Shown here: positions 33,658 through 43,979 of the stretch, one piece after another
How the letters are laid out: every line of letters begins with the position of its first letter
How positions within the stretch are numbered: position 1 is the stretch's first letter
Assembly: GCA_045589495.1 (NCBI GenBank)
Contig: JAZNPF010000048.1
Location: 37,968-101,967, forward strand
Length of the DNA stretch: 64,000 nt
Direction: 5' to 3'
DNA from: SIG455 sp045589495
GTDB taxonomy: Bacteria > Bacillota > Clostridia > UMGS1810
Made by a program: the position numbers and the translations under genes
Notes under the pieces: model-generated
Database searches by the model: none
Told to the model about the DNA's origin: nothing
The model's input: the letters and a program-made list of their open reading frames with translations, nothing else

Positions 33658-36435
33658 TTATTCCTTTTCGGAACGGAATTTTTCAAGGTCCTTGATTGCG
33701 TCACTCAAATTCTGCATATTTTCACCGAACCCGTTCCAATCACCTCTGGCACTGTCACTCTGGGCGCCCCTGTACGCTTCTGCAATCGTATCTATAATAC
33801 TATTGAGTGTTTTAGTTTCGTTTTCGGGAAGTTTTTCTTGGTTGTCATCAGGTGTTTCTGACGGATTTTCAAGTCCCTCAAGAGTGCCTACAGGTCCCGA
33901 CGGTGCAACACCACCGAATATCACTTTAAGTGCCTGTTCCAACGTTGGTTCCATAACAATTTTATCACCATAGGCAACAATCATTCTTTTAAGTTCGGGA
34001 ATAGATCCATTTGCCGTTCCTCCTGTTGTGTTTGATGATATATAAATGGGTTCAATATATATAAGTGAACCTTCCACGGGAACAACAAGCATATTACCGC
34101 GTATAACATTAGAACCACCCTGTCCCCACAAAGTCATCTCTCTGGAAATAGCAGGATCGCTGTCAATTCTGTTTTCTATCTGCATTGTTCCGTAAACGTT
34201 TTTACCTTTGGGAAAATGATATGCAATAAGTTTGCCGTAATTATCAATATCACAGTCTGCCGCAAGCCATGCAACCATATTATCTTTATTTGCAAGCGTG
34301 TATGGTATCATAATTATAAAATCTTCGTCAGACGGAAGTTCGCCTACATTCATAAGATTGTAATACGGAAGAATGGATTGCTCTTCTGTTCCGTATTTTT
34401 CTTTTGCAAACACCCAGAGGTCAGATTTATTATACAGAGTATTCGGGTTGCTTACGTGATATTTTCCGTAAACCTGAGCCTGAATATTAAAAAGATATTC
34501 AGGATACACAATATGCTCTCTTATACCGTCGGGAATCGGTGCGTCTGTGAACACACCGGGATATATTTTCATATATGTCTGTATGATGGGGTCATTTTTA
34601 TCAATTACATACAAATCAATCGTTCCGTCATAAGCGTCTATAACCGCTTTAACAGAATTACGTATATAATTTACTCCGCCGTAACTTTGCGAATACGGAA
34701 AGTAATTTGATGTCGTATACGCATCTATTATCCATTTAAGTCTGCCGTCAGCATCTATAACCATATATGGATCATCATCAAACTGCAAAAACGGGATTGC
34801 CTTTTCAACTCTGTCTCGGATATTGCGGTTGATAAGGATTTTACTGTCTTTTTTTACAAACTCGGATATGAGCATTCTGAAATCTGCATTTTTAACAGAG
34901 TATATAAGTCTGTTTAAAAATCCGAGTTTTATGCCGCCTGCTCCATCATAAGAATATTCAACTTCTTCCGAGCCTTCATAATAATCAATCTCTCTTAAAG
35001 ACGAATTTACGATAACATAATCGTCCTGAGTTTCACCATAATAAATTCTTGGCTGAGAAACCTTTGGTGCACCGCCAACTGAAACAGTGGGGATATCTTT
35101 TATATAAAATTCAGGCTGGCCTTCTGCCGTAACTTTATTAAGAGGGTTCATAACAACACCGAAACCATGAGTGAACCTGAAAATTTCGTTGGCATAACTT
35201 TTGGCTGTATCAGGAAGATTTTTCTTGTCAATTTCACGCGGTGCGATAGAAACAAGAGTCTGTTTACCATCTATATTATAAAGAGTGACGTCGGAATCAT
35301 TGAATTTATAATAATTTCTTATGCCCTGAAGAGAGTTTACCGCTGTAACGGTTGAATTAAAATCGGTTATACGTATGCTGTCAAACATATCCTTATTTGT
35401 TTCAAGAGAATCAACCGTAAGCATATTGTCTGCAGGGTATTCTGCCTCACTTACATTTTCAATATTGAATGCCATTTTGGTATATGTCATATTATGCTGC
35501 ATATACGGACGTTCTTTAACAGCCTCGTTTGGCTCTACTATAAGTTGCTGAACGCCAAATGCAATAATGGAAACTGAAACTAAAATTGCAGGGTAGGAAA
35601 CAATTGATATAATCATCGCCTTATATTTGCCTTTTGATAAAAAGACAAGGCTTATCACAATAATGGCAATAAGCAAAAAAGGTGCAATACGGTAAAAATT
35701 AAACCATACGTTTATTGCAGTAAATCCTGCACCCGCAACCTCACCGAAAGAAGAATAAAGAACTTCTTCCGAACGGAATTTATAAGTAACCGCCTGAATA
35801 AGGAAGAATATTACAATATTGACTATATTATGAATTACCACAGGTTTGTCGTATGTCATTTTCTGAAAATTCAAAAGACCGTTTACCGCATAAATAATCA
35901 CATACGAAATAACGCAATATACCGTAACTACAAACCATACAGACGACAAACTGCCCACAAGCGCATCCAGAAACGGTCTGCTGAAAATGTAATATCCTAT
36001 ATCATGCCCGAAGATAGGGTCAACAGCATTGAACGGCGTACTGTTTGCAAACATAAGATAACGGCTGTATACAGTTTCGCTTATAAATGTACTTGCTATT
36101 ACAGAAAGAACTACACACACAAGTGCCCTGCCCCAGAAACGGTCTATAACACTTAAAACAGGGCTGTTTGTTTTAAGCATAACACGGCGTAAGATACTTG
36201 TGCTTACATAAAAAATTATAAACGACGCCACAAAACTTATAGTCTGCGCTATTGCGCGGACAGCAAAATTGGTCCAGAAAACCGTAAGGAATTTTTCACC
36301 CAGTTCACGTATTTCCGTAACCTGAATATACATATTCACAGAAAAAACTGCAGCAAAAACAAGCAATACAAAAATTGCTCCGATTGCGGTTATTTTCCTC
36401 ATTTTACCGTTAAGATTTGCGTCATAATAATTCAT
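33658..36435 (-). CDS. UPF0182 family large membrane protein
   Basis: 925 residues. Seven or so membrane helices occupy the first 310 residues. A large extracytoplasmic part follows, with the UPF0182 (COG1615) landmarks GLKLGF-type region, PYMVIDADGRLKWIIDAYTT, NYIRNSVKAVIDAYDG and LWGQGGSNVIRGNML. The C-terminal 60 residues are a charged tail. The function of the family is not established. AAGGAG precedes the ATG, 20 nt after the ftsY stop, so it is probably part of the smc-ftsY unit. Confidence 0.92.
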   Translation of the reverse strand: MNYYDANLNGKMRKITAIGAIFVLLVFAAVFSVNMYIQVTEIRELGEKFLTVFWTNFAVRAIAQTISFVASFIIFYVSTSILRRVMLKTNSPVLSVIDRFWGRALVCVVLSVIASTFISETVYSRYLMFANSTPFNAVDPIFGHDIGYYIFSRPFLDALVGSLSSVWFVVTVYCVISYVIIYAVNGLLNFQKMTYDKPVVIHNIVNIVIFFLIQAVTYKFRSEEVLYSSFGEVAGAGFTAINVWFNFYRIAPFLLIAIIVISLVFLSKGKYKAMIISIVSYPAILVSVSIIAFGVQQLIVEPNEAVKERPYMQHNMTYTKMAFNIENVSEAEYPADNMLTVDSLETNKDMFDSIRITDFNSTVTAVNSLQGIRNYYKFNDSDVTLYNIDGKQTLVSIAPREIDKKNLPDTAKSYANEIFRFTHGFGVVMNPLNKVTAEGQPEFYIKDIPTVSVGGAPKVSQPRIYYGETQDDYVIVNSSLREIDYYEGSEEVEYSYDGAGGIKLGFLNRLIYSVKNADFRMLISEFVKKDSKILINRNIRDRVEKAIPFLQFDDDPYMVIDADGRLKWIIDAYTTSNYFPYSQSYGGVNYIRNSVKAVIDAYDGTIDLYVIDKNDPIIQTYMKIYPGVFTDAPIPDGIREHIVYPEYLFNIQAQVYGKYHVSNPNTLYNKSDLWVFAKEKYGTEEQSILPYYNLMNVGELPSDEDFIIMIPYTLANKDNMVAWLAADCDIDNYGKLIAYHFPKGKNVYGTMQIENRIDSDPAISREMTLWGQGGSNVIRGNMLVVPVEGSLIYIEPIYISSNTTGGTANGSIPELKRMIVAYGDKIVMEPTLEQALKVIFGGVAPSGPVGTLEGLENPSETPDDNQEKLPENETKTLNSIIDTIAEAYRGAQSDSARGDWNGFGENMQNLSDAIKDLEKFRSEKE

Positions 36436-36455
36436 CTGCTAACTCCTTATTAAAA

Positions 36456-37517
36456 TCATTCGCCAAAAAGTGCGTTTGAAAAATCTGTTGCGCTGAATTT
36501 CTGCATATCGTCTACGCCCTCTCCGACGCCGACAAACTTAACAGGGATTTTTCTGTCATGGGCTATGGCAATTACTATACCGCCCTTTGCAGTTCCGTCA
36601 AGTTTTGTAAGCACTATGCCCGTAATGCCTGCAGCCTCCTGAAACTGCTGCACTTGTGATACGGCGTTCTGCCCTGTGGTGGCATCTATAACGAGCAATG
36701 TTTCTTTTGAACTGTCTGGCAGTTCCCTTTCAATTACCCTTGAAATCTTATTGAGTTCATCCATAAGGTTTTTCTTATTATGCAATCTGCCCGCAGTGTC
36801 TATTATAACAACATCTGCGCCTCTTGCTTTTGCGGCGTTCACAGTGTCAAAAACAACTGCTGCAGGGTCGGCGCCCTCCTGAAGTCTTATAATGTCGCAT
36901 CCCACTCGCTCTGACCATATCTGCAACTGATCAGCGGCAGCGGCACGGAAAGTATCGGCAGCACCGAGCACAACTTTCTTTCCCTCAGCGGTGAGCCTTG
37001 CCGCCATTTTGCCAATAGACGTGGTTTTGCCAACGCCGTTTACACCTATAACAAGTATAACGGCAGGGCTACCCTCTAAAACAAGTTCATTATCCGCACC
37101 GTTTAAAATCTCGCAGATAATCTCTTTAATAACACCACGTACCTGCTCACCTTCTGTTATTCTGCGTTCTTTAACGGTATCACGCAGACGTTCAATAATA
37201 TAAAGCGATGTGTTAACACCTACATCGGCTGAAATAAGTGCTTCTTCAAGTTCTTCAAAAAGTTCTTCGTCAACCTTTACAAATGCTTTTATAACGCTGT
37301 CAATTTTATCATTGAGCGAAGCACGTGTTTTCTGCAAGCCGTCTGAAAGTTTTGCGAAAAAGCCTTTTTTAACGGGTTCTTCCAGCACAGTTTCTTCTGC
37401 CTCAGGTTCAATAATTATTTCTTCAGCATCTGATTCATCTTCGGTTGAAGGCGGTGTAAGAATCTCTACCTCCAATTCGTCTTCTTTATCTTTTTTGTTT
37501 TTGAAAAAATTAATCAT
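36456..37517 (-). CDS. ftsY: Signal recognition particle receptor FtsY
   Basis: 353 residues from ATG 37517, with GGAGGAAG upstream. Docks SRP-ribosome complexes at the membrane. A short acidic A region (about 10-55, many Glu/Asp) precedes the NG domain. G1 is GVNGVGKTTSIGK, followed by DTFRAAAADQL, IDTAGR and TKLDGTAKGG, then the closing GVGEGVDDM. The start lies upstream of the smc stop, giving an 8-nt overlap. Confidence 0.97.
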   Translation of the reverse strand: MINFFKNKKDKEDELEVEILTPPSTEDESDAEEIIIEPEAEETVLEEPVKKGFFAKLSDGLQKTRASLNDKIDSVIKAFVKVDEELFEELEEALISADVGVNTSLYIIERLRDTVKERRITEGEQVRGVIKEIICEILNGADNELVLEGSPAVILVIGVNGVGKTTSIGKMAARLTAEGKKVVLGAADTFRAAAADQLQIWSERVGCDIIRLQEGADPAAVVFDTVNAAKARGADVVIIDTAGRLHNKKNLMDELNKISRVIERELPDSSKETLLVIDATTGQNAVSQVQQFQEAAGITGIVLTKLDGTAKGGIVIAIAHDRKIPVKFVGVGEGVDDMQKFSATDFSNALFGE

Positions 37518-40500
37518 TCTCTTCCTCCAGATCCTTGATTTGCAGTTTAAGAACTTTGGATACACCTTTCTCCTGCATGGTTACGCCATACATAATATCT
37601 GCGGCTTCCATTGTACCTCTGCGGTGTGTTACAACTATAAACTGGGTTTTCTTACTATATTTTTTAACATAGTCTGCAAAGCGGTATACGTTTACATCGT
37701 CAAGTGCTGCTTCAACCTCGTCCAATATACAGAAAGGCGTCGGGCGCACTTCAAGTACGGCAAATAAAAGTGCAATCGCTGCAAACGCACGTTCACCACC
37801 TGACAAAAGCAAAAGACTCTGCAGTTTTTTACCCGGTGGCTGAACCTCTATTTCAATTCCGCTTTCTAAAACATCACTAGGATCGCTTAAAGCAAGACGT
37901 GCAGTACCGCCGCCAAAAAGTTGTTTGAACACAGTGTCGTATTTTTCTTTAATCTGCTCAAAACATTCTTTAAATCGAACAGTCATCTCCGCCTGCATCT
38001 CGTCAATGATTTTTTCGAGTTTAGCCTTGGATTCATCAAGGTCGGATTTCTGCTCCGACATAAAGTCGAACTTCTCTTTTACAACCTTATATTCGTCTAT
38101 TGCATCAATATTGATATTACCAAGTGCTTTTATACGGCTTTTAAGCGATGCTGCCTCTTTAGCCGCCTCGACAAGGTTTATATCCGCCCTCTTATATTCA
38201 AGCGCAGTTGAATATGTAAGTTCGTAATCTTCCCAAAGACGCGAAATCGCCTGTTCTGCCTCCATGTCATAACGCGAGTTTTTGTTTTCTATACGCGAGA
38301 TTTCCTGCTGAATAGTATATATAACTTCGCTCTGTTCTTTTGATTGTTTCTGCAACAGTTTAAGTGCGGCAGAATCGTTTTCATATTTTTGTTTGCTTTC
38401 GGTAATTTGTTCTGCTATCTGTCCGCTTCCATCAGCAGTTGTTTCAGCCGCTTTTTGTGCAGCCTCTATTTCTGCCTTTATGGTTTCCGTACTTTCAGAA
38501 ATAGCAATCTTTTCAGCATCTTTACCTGCTTTTTCAGTATTATGTGCAGATATATTGGCTTTCATAGCCTCTATTCTTTCGCCGATGAGTTCCATGTCCT
38601 TACAAATATTGCTGAAATCAATCTTACTGTCGGTAAGAGTACGTGCATTTTCGTCTTTTTTATTTTCAAGCGAAATGTACGCAAGTTCTGTTTCCGTAAG
38701 TTCTTTGCGTATGCTTTCAACTGACTTTTCAAGTTCGGATATACGCTCTGTAAACTGAACGGATTTATCTTTTATTCCGTCAATCTCTTTTAATATATTA
38801 CCGCTTTCGTCCATCAATGCCGAAATTGTTTTTTCAAGTTCTGCCAAAGACATCGTTTTCTGTTCAAGCGACGCATTAAGACGCACCTGCTCATGATTAC
38901 ATTCTGCAACGGCATCATCACAAACCTGCTTTTTCTGTGCGATTACTTTGATTTTCCCGTTAGCATCGTCTATGATGTCCTCGTGCTCGTCTATTGATTT
39001 TTCAAGTTTTTCAAGTTCGGATTTCAAACGCTCGATATCTTTTGAACGGCTTAAAAGTTTCTGGTTCTGACTGATGCTTCCGCCCGTCATAGAACCGCCC
39101 GCATTAACAATCTCGCCTGCAAGAGTTACTATCTTGAACTTATACCCGAATTTTCTGGCAATATTTACAGCGTTATCAATATTATCTGCAATGGCAGTTT
39201 TGCCAAGAACCTGTTTAAATATTCCGTCATACTCGTCTGCATAGCCGATAAGGTCACACGCAAGACCAAGATATCCTTTTTCACCTACGGGCTCTTTTTC
39301 AAGGGTTACTCCGTTTATGGTTGAAACGGGCAAAAATGTCGCTCTGCCCACGTTGGTCGATTTCAAATACAATATACATTTTTTGGCAACGTCTTCGTCA
39401 TCGACAATTATATGCTGAACCGCATTGCCAAGTGCAATCTCTATAGCAACTGCATACTTTTCTTCAACTTCAATAAGTTTTGATACAACTCCGTGAACAC
39501 CGTCAAATTTTTTATTGACAATCTCTTTTACGCCCCTGAAATATCCCTCATATCCTTTTTCAAGGTCCTCAAGTGCATTCTTTTTGGATTGTTTTTCATT
39601 GAATTGAGATGCAATACTGTTGAGTTTTTCTTTTGTCTTTGTAAGTGTGTCGGTAATTTCAAAATACTCTTTTTTGAGTTTTTCAAGTTCTTTTATCTGC
39701 TTATCTTTTGCCGACTTGTTTTCCTCAAGTTTTTTGTTGAGTTCATCCATCGCCTTTTCTTCGGCTTCTTTTAATGCAAGTTTTTCTTGCTGTTCTGTTT
39801 TTATATTTGATTTACGCTCATCAAAATTCTTAAACAGCATTTCCATACTGTTTTTCTGTGCACGGATATCTGCAATCTCGCTTAAATTATTTGATATCTG
39901 CCCTTTTTTATCTTCAATTTCTTTATGCATTGTTTTAATCTGTTCATCAAGGGCTAATCCGTCTTTTTCCACAGACGCAATTTTTTCAGACATCACTTTG
40001 GCATCAGCACGTCTTCTTTCAAGTGCTTCACCCTGATTTTTAATCTCCGCTTCAGTAGCGGCAATCTTTTCGTTTAAAACTACAATTTCTTCGTTTATTC
40101 TGGTAATGTTTGCATCGTTGTTTGCAATGTTGTTGTTAAGTATCTCTATACGGTTTTTTGCACCGCTGCTGTCACGCTCAAGTTCAAACATTTTCTCCGT
40201 CAGGTTGTTTATATGTTCCATAAGCGCAGAGAGTCCGGATTCCGCTTTTTCAATTTCAGCATCCATCATAACAGATTTTGCACGTTCTTCATTCAACTGT
40301 GAAACGGCTATTGATAAGTTTTCTTCGCCTTTTCTGATGTTATCTCTTGCACGGTCAATATTGTTTATGGCGATGTTCACATCAAGACCTTTAAGGTTTT
40401 CACGCAAATCAAGATATGTACGCGCTTTTCTGCTCTGTTCTTCAAGCGGACCAACCTGCTCTTCCAAAGCAACAATCATATCTTTGATACGCAGAAGATT

Positions 40501-41058
40501 ATCCTCCGTCTGCTCAAGTTTACGTTCAGCCTCTATTTTTTTGTATTTGTATTTGCTTATACCTGCCGCCTCTTCAAATATACGACGGCGGTCTTCGGAT
40601 TTTGACGAAAGGATTTCGTCAATCTTACCCTGACCAATCATAGAATAACCGTCACGGCCAAGACCTGTATCCATAAAAAGTTCATGAATATCTTTCAAAC
40701 GGCACGGAGCATTATTTATAAGATATTCACTTTCACCGCTTCTGTGAACACGACGTGTAACCTTAACCTCCAAAGTGTCGATGTTAAGGTTTTTGGCAGA
40801 GTTATCAAGCGTTATGGTTACAGACGCAAAACCGAGCGGTTTACGTTTTTGCGTACCCGCAAAAATTACGTCCTGCATATTGGCTCCGCGAAGCGTTTTT
40901 GCGCTCTGCTCGCCAAGTACCCAACGCACAGCGTCGGACACATTGCTTTTGCCGCTTCCGTTAGGACCGACAATAGCCGTAATACCCGAGCCGAACTCCA
41001 AATCTATTTTGTCTGCAAAGGATTTGAATCCCTGAACGTTTATACCTTTTAAGTACAT
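37510..41058 (-). CDS. smc: Chromosome segregation protein SMC
   Basis: 1182 residues. Walker A GPNGSGKSNVSDAVRWVLG begins near residue 31. Two long coiled coils (about 165-500 and 660-1000) flank the hinge (about 505-655, with YEGYFRGVKEI and GGSMTGGS). The C-terminal head has the signature LLSGGERAFAAIALLFA and Walker B FCILDEVEAALDD. Condenses and orients the chromosome with ScpAB, which is not in the window. It follows a radical SAM gene as in many Clostridia and overlaps ftsY. Confidence 0.98.
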   Translation of the reverse strand: MYLKGINVQGFKSFADKIDLEFGSGITAIVGPNGSGKSNVSDAVRWVLGEQSAKTLRGANMQDVIFAGTQKRKPLGFASVTITLDNSAKNLNIDTLEVKVTRRVHRSGESEYLINNAPCRLKDIHELFMDTGLGRDGYSMIGQGKIDEILSSKSEDRRRIFEEAAGISKYKYKKIEAERKLEQTEDNLLRIKDMIVALEEQVGPLEEQSRKARTYLDLRENLKGLDVNIAINNIDRARDNIRKGEENLSIAVSQLNEERAKSVMMDAEIEKAESGLSALMEHINNLTEKMFELERDSSGAKNRIEILNNNIANNDANITRINEEIVVLNEKIAATEAEIKNQGEALERRRADAKVMSEKIASVEKDGLALDEQIKTMHKEIEDKKGQISNNLSEIADIRAQKNSMEMLFKNFDERKSNIKTEQQEKLALKEAEEKAMDELNKKLEENKSAKDKQIKELEKLKKEYFEITDTLTKTKEKLNSIASQFNEKQSKKNALEDLEKGYEGYFRGVKEIVNKKFDGVHGVVSKLIEVEEKYAVAIEIALGNAVQHIIVDDEDVAKKCILYLKSTNVGRATFLPVSTINGVTLEKEPVGEKGYLGLACDLIGYADEYDGIFKQVLGKTAIADNIDNAVNIARKFGYKFKIVTLAGEIVNAGGSMTGGSISQNQKLLSRSKDIERLKSELEKLEKSIDEHEDIIDDANGKIKVIAQKKQVCDDAVAECNHEQVRLNASLEQKTMSLAELEKTISALMDESGNILKEIDGIKDKSVQFTERISELEKSVESIRKELTETELAYISLENKKDENARTLTDSKIDFSNICKDMELIGERIEAMKANISAHNTEKAGKDAEKIAISESTETIKAEIEAAQKAAETTADGSGQIAEQITESKQKYENDSAALKLLQKQSKEQSEVIYTIQQEISRIENKNSRYDMEAEQAISRLWEDYELTYSTALEYKRADINLVEAAKEAASLKSRIKALGNINIDAIDEYKVVKEKFDFMSEQKSDLDESKAKLEKIIDEMQAEMTVRFKECFEQIKEKYDTVFKQLFGGGTARLALSDPSDVLESGIEIEVQPPGKKLQSLLLLSGGERAFAAIALLFAVLEVRPTPFCILDEVEAALDDVNVYRFADYVKKYSKKTQFIVVTHRRGTMEAADIMYGVTMQEKGVSKVLKLQIKDLEEEND

Positions 41059-41102
41059 TTATATGCTCCTTGTGAGTATAATATTTAATCCAATAAATTA
41101 TA

Positions 41103-42095
41103 TCATATTTTTTGGTTTTTTTCAACCGTTTCAACTATTTTTAAATCAATGCCGTACTTGTCTTTGAAATACTTTATGTTGGCGCGTTTATGCCCTGTTG
41201 CCTTTGAAACTTCTCCCTTTGGAACACAGTAGGTAAGTACGCCGTTCACGGTATCTGTGCCAACGATTTTTTCTATACGTCTTTTATAAATTTGTCCTCG
41301 CACAAGTTCACCCATAGCATTATGATAAGGTCCGATAACAGTCTGCTCATTTATGTTATCTGTTGTCTGCAGTCCGATGCGTATAACCTCAATTCCTGCA
41401 TCTTCAAACATCTCCGTAAGTTCTGCCGCAAGGTCTATTGCGTATTCGGTGGTAATGGGTATATATGCGCCCGCTTTATACATTTTACACAGTGCCGTAT
41501 CTTCAACCACAAGGGTAGGATAAATCCTTACACAATCGGGATGTATTGTTATAATATCTTTGGCAGTCTGCACCGATTTTTCTCTTGTATCACCGGGAAG
41601 ACCAAGCATCATCTGAAGTCCCAGTGAAAATCCGTGTTTTTTTATAAGTTCACTCGCTTTGAAAACTTCTTTTCTGCCGTGACCTCTGCCCGATTTCAAA
41701 AGCACTTCTTCATCTGTGGACTGAACGCCAAGTTCAATGGTTTTCATTCCGTATTTTTTTGCGTTTTCAAGTATATCATCATCAATGCAATCAGGACGAG
41801 TGGAACAACGCAGACTGTCAACCCTGCCCGATTTTATATACTCGTAAGCCGCTTCCATAAGCGATGTCTGCAAATCAAAATCTATACCTGTAAAACTACC
41901 GCCGAAAAAAGCAACTTCCACATAAGTATTTTCTTTATCTATATATTCAAGATGTTCGTCAATGGTTTTACGCACATCTTCCGCACAGACCTCACTCTGC
42001 GTACCCGTTATGTGACGCTGATTACAGAAAACACAATCGTGAGGGCATCCTATATGCGGCACAAATACAGGTATGTTGCAGTGTTTTTTCTTCAT
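41103..42095 (-). CDS. Elp3-like radical SAM protein without acetyltransferase domain
   Basis: 330 residues. The [4Fe-4S] motif is CPHDCVFC (Cys-x3-Cys-x2-Cys, near residues 17-24), followed by FFGGSFTGID and the ELGVQSTDEEVL strand typical of the Elp3/YhcC group. A small C-terminal region (KRRIEKI, then CVPKGEVSKATGHKRANI) replaces the GNAT domain of true Elp3. In Clostridia this gene usually lies between rnc and smc. An RNA substrate is conceivable but not shown. GGGAG precedes the ATG. Confidence 0.86.
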   Translation of the reverse strand: MKKKHCNIPVFVPHIGCPHDCVFCNQRHITGTQSEVCAEDVRKTIDEHLEYIDKENTYVEVAFFGGSFTGIDFDLQTSLMEAAYEYIKSGRVDSLRCSTRPDCIDDDILENAKKYGMKTIELGVQSTDEEVLLKSGRGHGRKEVFKASELIKKHGFSLGLQMMLGLPGDTREKSVQTAKDIITIHPDCVRIYPTLVVEDTALCKMYKAGAYIPITTEYAIDLAAELTEMFEDAGIEVIRIGLQTTDNINEQTVIGPYHNAMGELVRGQIYKRRIEKIVGTDTVNGVLTYCVPKGEVSKATGHKRANIKYFKDKYGIDLKIVETVEKNQKI

Positions 42096-42153
42096 AAATT
42101 TCTCCCGTTAAAAATGCAGAGCCGGTGCTGCCACCGCCTCTACAAAGTTGATT

Positions 42154-43182
42154 TTATCTTACCATTTCATCCTGAATTCCGGTTGCTCTGTGAGATGCAA
42201 TTACAGATTCAACTTCATCTATGGAACTGATACTCATATCACCCGAAACGGTGTTTTTAATTGCACTCAAAGCGTTTCCGTATGACATACACTCTTCTAT
42301 GCTTCCACCCGAAAGAATGCCGTAAAGCACACCGGCAACATAAGCGTCACCGCTTCCGACACGGTCTATGACCTCGATATTCTTATAATGCGGCTCCTCA
42401 TAAAATTTATCGTCACAATATATACGTGAACCAAAATTATGTTTTGTAGGGCTTACAACCTCTCTTCTTGTAGTTGCAACAACCTTGCAGCCGTATGTGT
42501 CTGCATAGCCTTTCATAATTTCGTCAAGCGTTCCCGTACGCTGCAGCATTCTGCGTGACGTTTCCTCTGATACAAACAAAATATCAACAAGCGGCAAAAT
42601 ACTCTCTACCACTTCACGCGCTTCTTCCTCACTCCAGAGCGTTGCTCGGTAATTTACATCAAAACTTATTGCAACGCCGTTCTCTTTCATTTTTTTAATC
42701 ATCTCAAGTGCAGTATGGCGAAGTTCTTCACCCAGAGCAAGAGAAATTGAACTTATATGAAACATTCTTGTTTTTGTATAAATCTCATCAGGTATTTCTG
42801 AAAGTTTAAGTGAGCATACTGACGCATTTGCCCTGTCATACACAACGGCAGATTTTCTTGGATAGACACCGCTTTCATAAAAGTAAATCCCAAGACGTTT
42901 TGTGTCTGTATTATCCCAAACAACATAATCATCTGATACTGTTCCGTAACGAATACGGCGCGCAATAAAGTGCCCGAGTTTGTTTTTTGGGAGTTTTGTA
43001 ACAATTGCCGAACGAATACCCAAATTCGCCGCACCCGAAGCGACATTAAATTCAGAGCCTCCGCAGTTTTTTTCAAACACTTCACTCTGTGAAATTTTTT
43101 CTTTATCGGGTGGTGAGAGTCTGAGCATTACCTCACCAAAACTTATAAGGTCAAAATCTGCTGTTTTTTTAATAAAGTCCAT
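42154..43182 (-). CDS. PfkB-family sugar kinase, 2-keto-3-deoxygluconate kinase type
   Basis: 342 residues. FGEVMLRLSPP near 15-25, GGSEFNVASGAANLG near 41-55, the KdgK-like SFDVNYRATLW near 174-184, and the catalytic DRVGSGDAYVAGVLYG near 263-278. The best fit is KDG kinase, which phosphorylates 2-keto-3-deoxygluconate to KDPG. No uronate genes are adjacent, and other ketose kinases of this branch remain possible. GGGGG precedes the ATG. It is separated from the next upstream gene by a terminator. Confidence 0.82.
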   Translation of the reverse strand: MDFIKKTADFDLISFGEVMLRLSPPDKEKISQSEVFEKNCGGSEFNVASGAANLGIRSAIVTKLPKNKLGHFIARRIRYGTVSDDYVVWDNTDTKRLGIYFYESGVYPRKSAVVYDRANASVCSLKLSEIPDEIYTKTRMFHISSISLALGEELRHTALEMIKKMKENGVAISFDVNYRATLWSEEEAREVVESILPLVDILFVSEETSRRMLQRTGTLDEIMKGYADTYGCKVVATTRREVVSPTKHNFGSRIYCDDKFYEEPHYKNIEVIDRVGSGDAYVAGVLYGILSGGSIEECMSYGNALSAIKNTVSGDMSISSIDEVESVIASHRATGIQDEMVR

Positions 43183-43267
43183 CTTATATCCCCCTTTTCC
43201 AAAAACAATCTACAGTGAATACAAGGATATCTGCTTTTTAAAGTTCATACAAACACAGCAAAAAACA

Positions 43268-43300
43268 AAAATCCCGTATATTTTATTATACAGGATTTTA
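43268..43300 (-). terminator. Terminator of the glmM-beta-helix unit
   Basis: Minus-strand stem AAATCC-GTATA / TATAC-GGATTT (one T-G position) with a six-nt loop and a TTTTTGTTTTTT tail. Confidence 0.75.
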
Positions 43301-43316
43301 CGCATTTTTGCAATAT

Positions 43317-43979
43317 TTATATTCTTTTAACAACGTTTTCTGCACTTTTGACAATGCACCCTTCGGGGTAAACTCCGCGTGCAGATGTAAGCGGATAAAT
43401 ATTTGTATTTTTGCCTATAACTGTTCCGGGGTTCAAAACACAACTGCATCCGGCATCAGCGCCGTCTGCCATAATGGCTCCGATTTTCCTTAAACCCGTT
43501 TCATAATCCTCATCACCGTGAACAACCACCGGCTTTCCGTCGGATTTCAAGTTAGAGCATATTGAACCTGCACCGAGATGCGCTCTGTTACCAAGAACAG
43601 AATCACCTATATAGTTATAGTGGGGTGCCTGAACTTTATCTAAAAGTATACAATTTTTGAATTCCGAAGAATTTCCAAGGACACACCCTTCGCCTGTGAT
43701 TACCGCACCTCGCAGATATGCACCCGGACGGATTTCACATCTGTGACCTATAACCGCAGGCGGAATTATAGTTGCAGACGGGTGTATGGTAACATCTTCT
43801 CCTACCAGAACACCATCAGCAATTTCAGTAAATCCGTCTATACCGGTTTTGATAAGACTGTTTATATACTCTTTGATTTTAGGGAGCATCTCCCATGGAT
43901 ATTCCGATTGTTCAAAAAGTTCTTTCAGATACGGTGTGCCGCAATCAAACAGTTCATTAGTTTTTACGCATTTTTTCAT
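43317..43979 (-). CDS. Left-handed beta-helix protein resembling the GlmU acyltransferase half
   Basis: 220 residues. After a helical N-terminus (1-60), hexapeptide repeats fill 60-215 (VLVGEDVTIHPSATI, VIGHRCEIRPGAYLRG, and later NYIGDSVLGNRAHLGAGS and GTVIGKNTNIYPL). The GlmU-like features R-P-G-A-Y-L-R-G and H-Y-N-Y-I-G-D-S are present, but the nucleotidyltransferase (pyrophosphorylase) domain is missing. Its start overlaps the glmM stop in ATGA. It might acetylate GlcN-1-P or bind a nucleotide sugar; this is inferred from the fold and the coupling to glmM. Confidence 0.82.
   Translation of the reverse strand: MKKCVKTNELFDCGTPYLKELFEQSEYPWEMLPKIKEYINSLIKTGIDGFTEIADGVLVGEDVTIHPSATIIPPAVIGHRCEIRPGAYLRGAVITGEGCVLGNSSEFKNCILLDKVQAPHYNYIGDSVLGNRAHLGAGSICSNLKSDGKPVVVHGDEDYETGLRKIGAIMADGADAGCSCVLNPGTVIGKNTNIYPLTSARGVYPEGCIVKSAENVVKRI

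Noticed and set aside
37518..37565. Longer N-terminus for ftsY reaching into smc
   Set aside because: The extension has no ribosome site, whereas GGAGGAAG stands directly before the ATG at 37517 and the A region begins there as in homologues.
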